Origin: Nocardia aurantia
GTDB taxonomy: Bacteria; Actinomycetota; Actinomycetes; Mycobacteriales; Mycobacteriaceae
DNA: 64,000 nucleotides
Direction: 5' to 3'
Assembly: GCF_009604425.1 (NCBI RefSeq)
Contig: NZ_WEGI01000001.1
Coordinates: forward strand, 310,001-374,000
The position numbers were made by a program, and so were the translations under genes. Shown piece by piece: positions 27,744 to 35,205 of the stretch. The stretch's first letter is position 1, and each line of letters starts with the position of its first letter. The notes under the pieces are model-generated. The model was not told where the DNA came from and did no database searches. It worked only from the letters and a program-made list of their open reading frames with translations.

Positions 27744-27857
27744 TCGGCTCCGCCTCGCTTGGTTTGGGGCCTGTAACCCCGGCGTTGCGGTGCCCGTCGC
27801 TTGCTCCTTCGTCGCATCGCGACGGGCACCGCAACGCCGGGGGCGGCCCCAAACCCT
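27744..27857. repeat. Palindromic interspersed repeat, copy 2
   Basis: Same architecture as copy 1. Outer arms GTTTGGGGCC (27762-27771) and GGCCCCAAAC (27845-27854); inner perfect 24-base arms 27777-27800 and 27819-27842; 18-base loop TTGCTCCTTCGTCGCATC. Compared with copy 1, GTTCCGG became GTTGCGG on one arm while CCGGAAC became CCGCAAC on the other, and the outer arms changed together too. Confidence 0.9.
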
Positions 27858-27890
27858 TCGGGTTGGGATGCCGGGGAGCGCAGTCGGGGT

Positions 27891-27983
27891 CGGGTGATCG
27901 ACGCGCGGCTGGGTGATCGGTCGGGTGATCGACGCTCCGCTGGGTGATCGGTCGGGTGATCGACGCGCGGCTGGGTGATCGGG
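27891..27983. repeat. 31-bp tandem repeat, three units
   Basis: CGGGTGATCGACGC begins at 27891, 27922 and 27953 (31-base period). Each unit has two GGGTGATCG cores. The period is not a multiple of three, in keeping with its non-coding position. Confidence 0.85.
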
Positions 27984-28090
27984 TGGGCTCGGTGTCCTGG
28001 TGAGGCCGAGTGGGTGGCCTGGTGCGACCTGGTGGTGTCCTTGTGAGACCGAGTGGTTCGGGTGGTCGGTGCGGTAGCTACGCTCGCCGG

Positions 28091-29650
28091 GTGAAGACCT
28101 CGGCGCGACAGTTGCTGGACGACCTCCTCGACCCGGGTTCCTTCGTGAGCTGGGATCGGGCGCCGATCGAGGTTGCCGCGGGGCCGGAGTATCGGGCGGA
28201 ACTCGAAGCGGCGGCGGCGCGAACGGGTCTCGACGAGGCCGTGCTGACCGGTGCGGGATTGCTGCGCGGGCGGCCGGTGGCCGTGATCGCCTGTGAGTTC
28301 GGCTTTCTCGCGGGTTCGATCGGGGTCGCGGCGGCCGAGCTGATCGTGACGGCGGTCGAGCGCGCCACCGAGCGGGGTCTGCCGTTGCTGGCGTCGCCGA
28401 CTTCGGGCGGCACCCGGATGCAGGAGGGCACTGTCGCTTTCGTGCAGATGGTGAAGATCGCGGGTGCGGTCGCCGCGCACAAGGCGGCGGGCCATCCCTA
28501 TCTGGTGTACCTGCGCGATCCGACCATGGGTGGTGTTTTCGCGTCGTGGGGTTCGCTGGGGCACATGACCTTTGCCGAGCCGGGTGCTCTGATCGGCTTC
28601 CTCGGGCCGAGGGTGTACGAGGCGTTGTACGGTCATTCGTTCCCGGCGGGTGTACAGACTGCCGAGAATCTGTACCGCTCCGGGGTGATCGACGGTGTGC
28701 TGCCGGTTCCGGTCTTCCGCCGCGTCGCGCACCGGGTGCTGAACGTGGTGTGCGGCAGGGACTTTCCGCACATCGGATCGGGCCGTGCCGAAACGTCCGC
28801 ACGGGACACGAAATCCACTGCGGCGGAGCCGAATTTCGAGCCCGCTGCCGAGGCGACCGAAAAGGCTGCGGCCGAATCGGTTTCACCGGCGTGGACGTCG
28901 GTGGTGCTGTCCCGTCGTCCGGACCGGCCGGGGCTGCGGCAACTGCTGCGCCGCGCCACCGATCGGGTTCCGTTGTCGGGCACCGGACAAGGCGAGGCCG
29001 ACCGGACCGTCGTACATGCGCTGGCGCGTTTCCACGGTCGTTCGTGCGTGGTGTTCGGGCACGATCGCAGCGGGCAGACCCGCGAGAACACCATGGGTCC
29101 GGCGGCCTTACGGGAGGCGCGGCGCAGCATGCACCTCGCGGCGGAACTGCGGTTGCCGCTGGTGCTGGTGATCGACACCGCCGGCGCGTCGCTGTCCCGC
29201 GAGGCCGAGGAACGCGGCCTGGCGCCCGAGATCGCGCGCTGCCTGGCCGATCTCGTCACCCTCGACACCCCGACGGTATCGGTGCTGCTGGGCCAGGGCA
29301 CCGGCGGTGGTGCGCTGGCGCTGCTGCCCGCGGACCGGGTGCTGGCCGCCGCGCACGCCTGGCTGGCGCCGCTGCCGCCGGAGGGCGCCAGCGCCATCGT
29401 GTTCCGGGACACCGCGCATGCACCGGAACTGGCTGTCGCACAACGTATCCGGGCGTACGATCTGCACGCCGACGGGATCGTGGACCGGATCGTCGGCGAA
29501 TATCCGAACGCCGCCGCCGAGCCCACTGCCTTCGCCGGCCGGATGGTTTCCGCGATCGCCGAGACCCTGGACGAACTGCGCGATCGGTCCCCGGCGGAGC
29601 TGCGCGCGGACCGCCGGAAGCGGTACCGCCGGCTCGGACTCCCGCAATAG
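28091..29650 (+). CDS. accD3: Acetyl-CoA carboxylase carboxyltransferase, fused beta/alpha (AccD3 type)
   Basis: 519-residue protein joining a beta-like carboxyltransferase half (residues ~1-260, with SPTSGGTRMQEGTVAFVQM and MGGVFASWGSLGHMTFAEPG) to an alpha-like half (~300-519, with LRLPLVLVIDTAGASLS and LGQGTGGGALALLPADRVL). Such proteins transfer carboxyl from biotin to an acyl-CoA. This form matches Rv0904c, next to prrA/prrB and echA6 in M. tuberculosis; its acyl substrate is uncertain. There is no zinc ribbon as in E. coli AccD. The GTG at 28091 is chosen for the family start VKTSARQLLDDLLDPGSF and for TACGCT 6 bases upstream (leaderless). A ~45-residue charged linker separates the halves. 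Confidence 0.87.
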   Translation: MKTSARQLLDDLLDPGSFVSWDRAPIEVAAGPEYRAELEAAAARTGLDEAVLTGAGLLRGRPVAVIACEFGFLAGSIGVAAAELIVTAVERATERGLPLLASPTSGGTRMQEGTVAFVQMVKIAGAVAAHKAAGHPYLVYLRDPTMGGVFASWGSLGHMTFAEPGALIGFLGPRVYEALYGHSFPAGVQTAENLYRSGVIDGVLPVPVFRRVAHRVLNVVCGRDFPHIGSGRAETSARDTKSTAAEPNFEPAAEATEKAAAESVSPAWTSVVLSRRPDRPGLRQLLRRATDRVPLSGTGQGEADRTVVHALARFHGRSCVVFGHDRSGQTRENTMGPAALREARRSMHLAAELRLPLVLVIDTAGASLSREAEERGLAPEIARCLADLVTLDTPTVSVLLGQGTGGGALALLPADRVLAAAHAWLAPLPPEGASAIVFRDTAHAPELAVAQRIRAYDLHADGIVDRIVGEYPNAAAEPTAFAGRMVSAIAETLDELRDRSPAELRADRRKRYRRLGLPQ

Positions 29651-29677
29651 TGAGGTCGAACACACCCGGACATGTCG

Positions 29678-29706
29678 TTGACGCGTCCGGAAACCGCTTC
29701 TACCGT
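29678..29706 (+). promoter_or_regulatory. Near-consensus promoter for a leaderless aldo/keto reductase
   Basis: TTGACG (29678-29683), a 17-base spacer and TACCGT (29701-29706), then 7 bases to the GTG at 29714. The geometry predicts transcription starting at or one base before the start codon. Confidence 0.65.
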
Positions 29707-29713
29707 CGGAAAG

Positions 29714-30568
29714 GTGACCTTCAGTAGCGCAAGCAGCACTGTGCCCACCGTCGTCCTGAACGACGGAAACGTCATTCCCCAGCTGGGTTTCGGGGTGTGG
29801 CAGGTGGCCAGCGAGGAGGCGTTCGCCACCGTCGCGACGGCCCTCGAGGTGGGGTATCGCAGCATCGATACCGCCGCGGCGTACGGGAACGAGGCCGAGG
29901 TCGGCCGCGCCATCCGGGAATCCGGGGTGCCGCGCGACGAAATCTTCCTCACCACCAAGCTGTGGAATTCCGATCAGGGCTACGACTCCACCTTGCGCGC
30001 TTTCGACAAGAGCATGGGCGAGCTGGGCCTCGAGTACCTGGACCTGTACCTGATCCACTGGCCGGCGGCGCAGGCGGACCGGTTCGTCGACACCTTCCGG
30101 GCCTTCCAGGCGCTGAAGTCGCAGGGCCGGATCCGGTCGATCGGCGTCTCCAACTTCACCGCCGATCATCTCCAGCGAGTGATCGCCGAGACCGGCGAGA
30201 CCCCCGCGGTGAACCAGATCGAGCTGCACCCCAGTCTGTCCCAGCTGAAGCTGCGCGGTTTCCACGCCGAGCACGGCATCGCCACCGAGGCGTGGAGCCC
30301 GCTCGGCCAGGGCAACGAGCTGAAGAACGCGACGGTCGTGGAGATCGCGGAACAGACCGGACGCACCCCGGCGCAGGTGATCATCCGCTGGCATCTGCAG
30401 CTGGGCAACATCGTCATCCCGAAGTCGGTCACGCCGTCGCGCATCGAGGAGAACTTCGACGTCTTCTCCTTCGAGCTGACCACCGACCAGATGCAGCGCA
30501 TCAGCGGCCTGGACACGGCCAACCGCATCGGGCCCGACCCGGACGAGTTCACCCTCGGGCTCGTGTAG
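29714..30568 (+). CDS. Aldo/keto reductase
   Basis: 284-residue NADPH-dependent (alpha/beta)8-barrel reductase of the AKR5-like group; physiological carbonyl substrate unknown. The catalytic tetrad is visible: Asp and Tyr in SIDTAAAYGNEAEVG, Lys in TTKLWNSD and His in LYLIHWPAA. The NADP-binding segment VIPKSVTPSRIEEN is present. The GTG at 29714 is preferred over an in-frame ATG at 29672 because a well-spaced TTGACG/TACCGT promoter lies between them and ends 7 bases before the GTG; family members also start shortly before TVVLNDGNVIPQLGFG. Convergent with the flavoprotein gene. Confidence 0.9.
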   Translation: MTFSSASSTVPTVVLNDGNVIPQLGFGVWQVASEEAFATVATALEVGYRSIDTAAAYGNEAEVGRAIRESGVPRDEIFLTTKLWNSDQGYDSTLRAFDKSMGELGLEYLDLYLIHWPAAQADRFVDTFRAFQALKSQGRIRSIGVSNFTADHLQRVIAETGETPAVNQIELHPSLSQLKLRGFHAEHGIATEAWSPLGQGNELKNATVVEIAEQTGRTPAQVIIRWHLQLGNIVIPKSVTPSRIEENFDVFSFELTTDQMQRISGLDTANRIGPDPDEFTLGLV

Positions 30569-30745
30569 ACCGCTCGGCCGCCCGCTGCCACCGGAACCCC
30601 GGCGAACTGCCGCGTGTCCCGCTCGGCTCGATCCGGGTCGCCCAGTGAGTGACCTGGTCGTTCGGTCCGGCTCGCCGGGTGAGTGGTTCTGGCCGGTCCG
30701 GATCGCCGGCGCGCCACGGTCGACGTGGTCCGACGGCTCTGCGGC

Positions 30746-32212
30746 CTACCCGGGTTCGGGTCCGGTGCGGCGTGCTCGGCGGCCGGGCGGGCTCAGGTAT
30801 TCGGTGAGCTCGACGGCGGCGGCCCGCCCGGCGCGGTTGGCGCCGATCGTGCTCGCCGAGGGCCCGTAACCGATCAAATGGATGCGCGGGTCCGCGGCGA
30901 CCTGGGTGGCCAGCCGCCCGGTCATGGTGATGCCGCCGCCGGGCCCGCGCAACCGCAGCGGCGCGAGATGGTCCAGCGCGCTGCGGAATCCGGTGGCCCA
31001 CAGGATCACCTGCGCGGGCTGGAAGGTGCCGTCCGCCCAGCGCACCCCCTCGGGTTCGATGCGCTGGAACACCGGATGCCATCGCAGCACTCCGCGCGAC
31101 CGGGCCGCGCGGATCCGGTCGTCCACCGGCAGCCCGGTCACCGACACCACCGAGCGTGGGGGCAGGCCGCGTCGCACCCGGTCCTCCACGAGCGCGACCG
31201 CACGCCGGCCGTCGTCCGGGCTGAACGGGGTTTCGCGCCAACGAGGTTCGGTGCGCGACACCCAGGTCGTGGTGGTCACCTGCGAGATCTCGTCGAGCAG
31301 CTGGATCGCCGAGATACCCGCGCCGACCACGACGACGTGCGCACCGGCGAATTCGGCCGCCGTCCGGTAGTCGTGTGCGTGCAGTTGCCGTCCGGCGAAG
31401 GTCTCGGCCCCCGGGTAGTACGGGATGAACGGCTTTTCCCACGTGCCGGTCGCGTTGACCAGGCCGCGCACTCGGAAGGTCGTCGCGGGCCGAGTCGTGG
31501 GTGCCGGCCCGGCCTCGGAAGCGATCACCTCTGCCCGCGCGTTCGCGGCCGGTCGCGCTCCGGGGCCGGTGGGGCCCGGCTCGCGGTCGGTGATCGTGCC
31601 GGTCTGCGCGTCGGCGGCCCGCCGTGCCGCCCGGCCGGTGACCGGGAGCTCCCGCTCGGCCGGGACCGGACTCGGCTCGTGGCCGGTGCTCCAGGCTGTG
31701 GTCGGCCACCCATCCAGCCCGGACGGCACTCTCGGCTCGTGGTCCGCAGCCGGTCCGGAGCCCGGCGGCCCTGCGTCCGGCGGCGGTGCGGCGGCGGGGC
31801 CGGGCACGGCTTCGGCGTGCAGCAGGCCGTCGGCCTCGCCGATCGGGCAGGTGGCGGCGGTGGCCCGGTCGCACACCACCCGCACCGACACCGGGCGGTG
31901 CACGGCGAGTTCGAAGCGCTGCTCGTACAGCGCGAAGTAGTGCGGTACGGCGGTGGCCGCGGGGACGTTGTCGGAGCCCGGCGGCAGGGTCTCCGCGAAC
32001 GACATCCCCGGCAGATCGTGCACCCGGTTCACCGTGGTGAGCGTGAGCGAGGGCCAGCGGAACTGCCAGGCGCCGCCCGGTCCGGGCGCGTGGTCGACGA
32101 TCAGGAAGTCCTGTCCGGGTCGCAGCCCGAGGCGGCGCAGGTGGTACCCCACCGAGAGGCCGGCCTGGCCCGCGCCGATCACGAGGATGTCGACGTCGGC
32201 GGTGGTCACCAT
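30746..32212 (-). CDS. FAD/NAD(P)-dependent monooxygenase-like protein with low-complexity insert
   Basis: 488-residue flavoprotein of the flavin-containing monooxygenase/YpdA-CzcO-like type. FAD Rossmann motif DILVIGAGQAGLSVGYHL near the N-terminus; NADPH motif VVVVGAGISAIQLLDEI in the second half; ATGFR near the C-terminus. Between HYFALYEQRFELAVHRPVSV and RVRGLVNATGTWEKPFIPYY lies an Ala/Pro/Gly/Glu-rich stretch of about 110 residues with no counterpart in the relatives I recall. The ATG at 32212 follows TACTGT by 4 bases; a GTG 3 bases inside is an alternative leaderless start. Convergent with the aldo/keto reductase and divergent from echA6. Confidence 0.82.
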   Translation of the reverse strand: MVTTADVDILVIGAGQAGLSVGYHLRRLGLRPGQDFLIVDHAPGPGGAWQFRWPSLTLTTVNRVHDLPGMSFAETLPPGSDNVPAATAVPHYFALYEQRFELAVHRPVSVRVVCDRATAATCPIGEADGLLHAEAVPGPAAAPPPDAGPPGSGPAADHEPRVPSGLDGWPTTAWSTGHEPSPVPAERELPVTGRAARRAADAQTGTITDREPGPTGPGARPAANARAEVIASEAGPAPTTRPATTFRVRGLVNATGTWEKPFIPYYPGAETFAGRQLHAHDYRTAAEFAGAHVVVVGAGISAIQLLDEISQVTTTTWVSRTEPRWRETPFSPDDGRRAVALVEDRVRRGLPPRSVVSVTGLPVDDRIRAARSRGVLRWHPVFQRIEPEGVRWADGTFQPAQVILWATGFRSALDHLAPLRLRGPGGGITMTGRLATQVAADPRIHLIGYGPSASTIGANRAGRAAAVELTEYLSPPGRRARRTGPEPG

Positions 32213-32311
32213 CGTCACAGTACCGCTGGTGCGTCGGGTGCGGCCGGGCAACCGTCGGCCACCTACAGTGAAGGCGTCAATGCTCGTCGCACGACCGGGG
32301 AGGTCCGAACC

Positions 32312-33028
32312 ATGCTGGGTGTGAGCCGCGATGGGGACGTGGTCACCATCGAACTGCAGCGCCCGCAGCGCCGCAACGCCCTCAACGAGGAATTGGTGAA
32401 GGCGCTGCACGAGGCGGTGACGACCGCCGCGGCCGAGGCCCGGGTGATCGTGCTCACCGGAGCGGGGCCGATCTTCTGCGCCGGGGCCGATCTCGACGGA
32501 GCTCATTCGGAACAGTTCCTGCGCGCGTTGATGGCGATGCTGAAAGCGGTGGAGAACTCGCCCGTCCCGGTGATCTCCGCGATCCACGGCGGTGCGCTCG
32601 GCGCGGGCGTGCAGCTGACGCTGGCCTCCGATCTGCGGGTGCTTTCACCGGACGCCTTCGTCGGCATTCCGGCCGCGAAACTCGGTGTGTCGCTGGATAA
32701 TTGGACCGTTCGGCGGCTGGCCGCGCTGATCGGCGGCGGTCCGGCCCGGACCATGCTGCTCGGCGCGGAGCTGATCCCCGCGGCCGACGCGTACACCTTC
32801 GGCTACGCCAACCGGATCGGGACGCCGGAGGAGGCGCAGGCGTGGGCCAAGCAGATCGCGACGCTGGCGCCGCTGTCGCTGCGGCACCTGAAGATGGTCC
32901 TCAACGACGACGGAGCCGAGACGCCGGAACAGGCCGCGGCCCTGCGGGCGGCCTGGATGAGCGCCGACGCCGAGGAGGCGATGGCGGCGCGCCGGGAGAA
33001 GCGGGCCCCGAAGTTCGTGGGCCGGTGA
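32312..33028 (+). CDS. echA6: EchA6-type crotonase-fold protein, catalytic Glu residues absent
   Basis: 238 residues, crotonase fold, closest in memory to M. tuberculosis EchA6 (Rv0905), which binds long acyl-CoA and feeds mycolic-acid synthesis without hydratase activity. The two catalytic glutamates of enoyl-CoA hydratase are missing: the first position is Q101 in ALGAGVQLTLASDL, the second is A121 in GIPAAKLGVSLDNW. Oxyanion-hole sequences (FCAGADLDG, GALGAG) remain. A strong GGGGAGGT (32297-32304) precedes the ATG at 32312. The downstream hydrolase starts within the stop codon, as Rv0906 follows Rv0905. A non-catalytic acyl-CoA-binding role is the best inference. Confidence 0.9.
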   Translation: MLGVSRDGDVVTIELQRPQRRNALNEELVKALHEAVTTAAAEARVIVLTGAGPIFCAGADLDGAHSEQFLRALMAMLKAVENSPVPVISAIHGGALGAGVQLTLASDLRVLSPDAFVGIPAAKLGVSLDNWTVRRLAALIGGGPARTMLLGAELIPAADAYTFGYANRIGTPEEAQAWAKQIATLAPLSLRHLKMVLNDDGAETPEQAAALRAAWMSADAEEAMAARREKRAPKFVGR

Positions 33029-34212
33029 GGGGCGTGCGCCGACCGCTCGCGACGATGCGGAAGATCGCGCTGGCGGCCGCCGGTGTGGCCGGGGTGAGCT
33101 GGGTGGTCCGGGCGGTGTGGGAGATCCCGTCCGCGATGGGCGCCTCCGCCGCCGCGATCGCGCCGGTCGCCACGGGCGCCGTGGGCTACCGCAACCGCCA
33201 GTTCCACAACACCGAGCCGAGTGTCCAGGTCCGGCCGGGTTCGATGATCTCGTTGCTGTTCTCGGCGCTGACCCGGCAGGGTGCGGGCCGGCCGCCCGGC
33301 ACGATCCCGCTGGCCGTGCCCCAGGTCCCGGACCGGGCTGCGGAACTGGCCGTCACCTGGTACGGGCACGCCTCGGCGCTGCTCGAGGTCGACGGCTACC
33401 GCATCCTCACCGATCCCGTGTGGAGCGAACGGGTGTCGCCGTCCGCGCTGGTCGGGCCCGCCCGGCTGCACCCGGTGCCGGTACCGCTGCGGGAGTTGCC
33501 GCCGCTGGACGCGATCGTCATCTCCCACGACCACTACGACCACCTGGACCGCGAGACGGTACGCGGGCTGGTCGAGGGGCACGACGCCCCGTTCGTGGTG
33601 CCGCTCGGGATCGGCGCGCACCTGCGCGGCTGGCACGTGCCGGATCGCCGGATCATCGAATTGGATTGGGGCGCTTCGGTTTCGCTGGCCGACCTCGGCC
33701 GCGCGCACGACTCCGGCGACCTGGTGCTGACCTGTGCCGCGGCCCGGCACTTCTCCGGCCGCGGCCTGACCCGCAACACCACGCTCTGGGCGTCGTGGAT
33801 CGTGCGGGGCCCGTCGCGGCGGGTGTACTTCGGCGGCGACACCGGCTACACCAGCGCGTTCGCGGAGATCGGCGCCACCGAGGGACCGTTCGACCTGACC
33901 CTGCTGCCGATCGGCGCGTACGACGTGCACTGGCCGGATGTGCACATGAATCCGGAGGAGGCGGTGCGAGCACACGCCGACGTGTGCGCCGGCGATCCGG
34001 GCCACGGCCTGCTGGTGCCGATCCACTGGGCCACCTTCAATCTGGCCTTCCACGAATGGGCGGAACCGGTGCGCCGGCTGGTGTCCGCCGCCCGCGCCGC
34101 GGGCACCCCGGTAGCGGTGCCGATTCCCGGTGAGCGGATCGACCCCAATGCGCTGCAACCACAGGACCCGTGGTGGGAAAATGTCCGCAGTGCGGCATTG
34201 CCGCCGCAGTGA
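33025..34212 (+). CDS. Metallo-beta-lactamase-fold hydrolase, NAPE-PLD-like (Rv0906 type)
   Basis: 395-residue metal-dependent hydrolase. The core HxHxDH motif is ISHDHYDHLD (H168, D169, H170, D172, H173). Further ligands lie in AARHFSGRG, FGGDTGYTS and PIHWATFNLAFHEW, with TWYGHASALLEVDG at the entry strand, as in the lactamase_B_2 group that includes N-acylphosphatidylethanolamine phospholipase D. A hydrophobic N-terminal ~50 residues may tether it to the membrane. The GTG at 33025 overlaps the echA6 stop (GTGA); an ATG at 33055 is an alternative. The coupling suggests a shared lipid-related task. Its C-terminal codons run straight into a 24-bp repeat tract. Confidence 0.88.
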   Translation: MRGVRRPLATMRKIALAAAGVAGVSWVVRAVWEIPSAMGASAAAIAPVATGAVGYRNRQFHNTEPSVQVRPGSMISLLFSALTRQGAGRPPGTIPLAVPQVPDRAAELAVTWYGHASALLEVDGYRILTDPVWSERVSPSALVGPARLHPVPVPLRELPPLDAIVISHDHYDHLDRETVRGLVEGHDAPFVVPLGIGAHLRGWHVPDRRIIELDWGASVSLADLGRAHDSGDLVLTCAAARHFSGRGLTRNTTLWASWIVRGPSRRVYFGGDTGYTSAFAEIGATEGPFDLTLLPIGAYDVHWPDVHMNPEEAVRAHADVCAGDPGHGLLVPIHWATFNLAFHEWAEPVRRLVSAARAAGTPVAVPIPGERIDPNALQPQDPWWENVRSAALPPQ

Positions 34213-34237
34213 CAACATAGCGACACCGCCGCGGTGA

Positions 34238-34309
34238 GAACATCAGCGGCACCGCCGCAGTGAACATCAGCGGCACCGCCGCAGTGAACATCAGCGGCAC
34301 CGCCGCAGT
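34238..34309. repeat. 24-bp tandem repeat after the hydrolase gene, three perfect units
   Basis: GAACATCAGCGGCACCGCCG plus CAGT is repeated at 34238, 34262 and 34286, with degenerate copies on both sides (about 34211-34334). The leftmost half-copy overlaps the hydrolase stop codon (CCGCCGCAGTGA), so the repeat seems to have grown from the gene's own 3' end. Confidence 0.9.
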
Positions 34310-34351
34310 GACAGCCGCAGTGACAACAGCGAATAGAGAGTGCAGGGTCCG

Positions 34352-35029
34352 ATGGGTCTGATCGATACGCTCAAGGGATTGGTTGGCCGGGGCAAGGAAC
34401 TCGCTGCCGACAACGCCGACAAGATTCACGAGGCCGTCGACAAGGCGGGCGGATTCATCGACGAGAAGACCGGCGGCAAGTACACCGACAAGATCGAGAA
34501 GGGCACCGGCGCTGTCAAGAGCGTGATCCCGGAGGCACCGGCCGGCGAGTCCGCGCCCGGCAGCGAGGCCGCCGCACCGGCGGCCACCGACGAGCCCCCG
34601 GCTGCGGAGGAGGCGGCGGTCTCTCCGGAGACCGCCGCTGCCGCGGAGCCCGAACCGGCCGCTGCCGCGGAGCCCGAACCGGCCGCTGCCGCGGAGCCCG
34701 AACCGGCCGCTGCCGCCGAGCCCGAACCGGCCGCCGCCGCGGAGCCCGCACCGGCCGAGGCGGCCGAGCCCGCGCCCGCGGAGGCCGCCGTTCCGGAGTC
34801 GGTGATCGGTGAGCCGCCCGTCGCCGTGCCCGCCGAGGAAGCCGTCGCCGACGCCGCGGCCCCCACCCCCGAGCCCGCGGTCGCCGAAGCTGCGGTTCCC
34901 GAGTCCGCGATCGGCGAGCCGCTCACCGAGGTCCCCGTGGCCGCCGAGGAATCCACCCCCGAGCCCGCGGCTCCGGAGGATTCCGCCCCCGAGGAACCGA
35001 AGCCGGCCGCCGAGCCCACGAAGGAGTGA
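34352..35029 (+). CDS. Rv0909-like small protein with long Glu/Pro/Ala repeat tail
   Basis: 225 residues. The first ~55 (MGLIDTLKGLVGRGKELAAD, then DKIHEAVDKAGGFIDEKTGG) match the MT0933/Rv0909 family, annotated as an antitoxin in mycobacteria, where the protein is only about 60 residues. The remaining ~170 are acidic and Ala/Pro-rich, including four or five copies of the octapeptide AAAAEPEP from a 24-bp repeat (about 34640-34745), then longer duplicated blocks with PESxIGEP. The ATG at 34352 follows GAGAGTGCAGGG. No toxin-like gene is adjacent: upstream is the hydrolase, downstream ligD. The antitoxin role is therefore doubtful here. Confidence 0.8.
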   Translation: MGLIDTLKGLVGRGKELAADNADKIHEAVDKAGGFIDEKTGGKYTDKIEKGTGAVKSVIPEAPAGESAPGSEAAAPAATDEPPAAEEAAVSPETAAAAEPEPAAAAEPEPAAAAEPEPAAAAEPEPAAAAEPAPAEAAEPAPAEAAVPESVIGEPPVAVPAEEAVADAAAPTPEPAVAEAAVPESAIGEPLTEVPVAAEESTPEPAAPEDSAPEEPKPAAEPTKE

Positions 35030-35205
35030 GATCACGCTCGCGCTGAGCGGCACTCGAAATCGAGTGCCGCCCAGCGCGACCGAGAAGTAATCCGCAGCAC
35101 CGGGCTCCGCCTCCGGAGTGGTGGGCGGCTGTCTCGAACCATCGAGACCATCCCTCGGGGTGCCGTTCGGACCGAGTTGTCGGGGTCACCCCTTACACTG
35201 CGAGC

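Larger units (their letters stand above)
27737..28090. other. Conservon-accD3 intergenic region
   Basis: 354 bases with no credible gene. It holds palindromic repeat copy 2 (27744-27857), a 31-bp tandem repeat (27891-27983), further GGTG-rich sequence, and TACGCT (28079-28084) 6 bases before the accD3 GTG, a likely -10 box for a leaderless message. Confidence 0.55.

Noticed and set aside
19134..27857. Composite transposon bounded by the two palindromic elements
   Set aside because: There is no transposase, no target-site duplication that I can see, and the enclosed genes are ordinary chromosomal functions; a repeat-mediated rearrangement is the most that can be said.
27442..27897. 151-residue frame running through the GTPase 3' end and palindromic repeat copy 2
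   Set aside because: The upstream part is an out-of-frame shadow of the GTPase gene, and the rest is the non-coding hairpin element.
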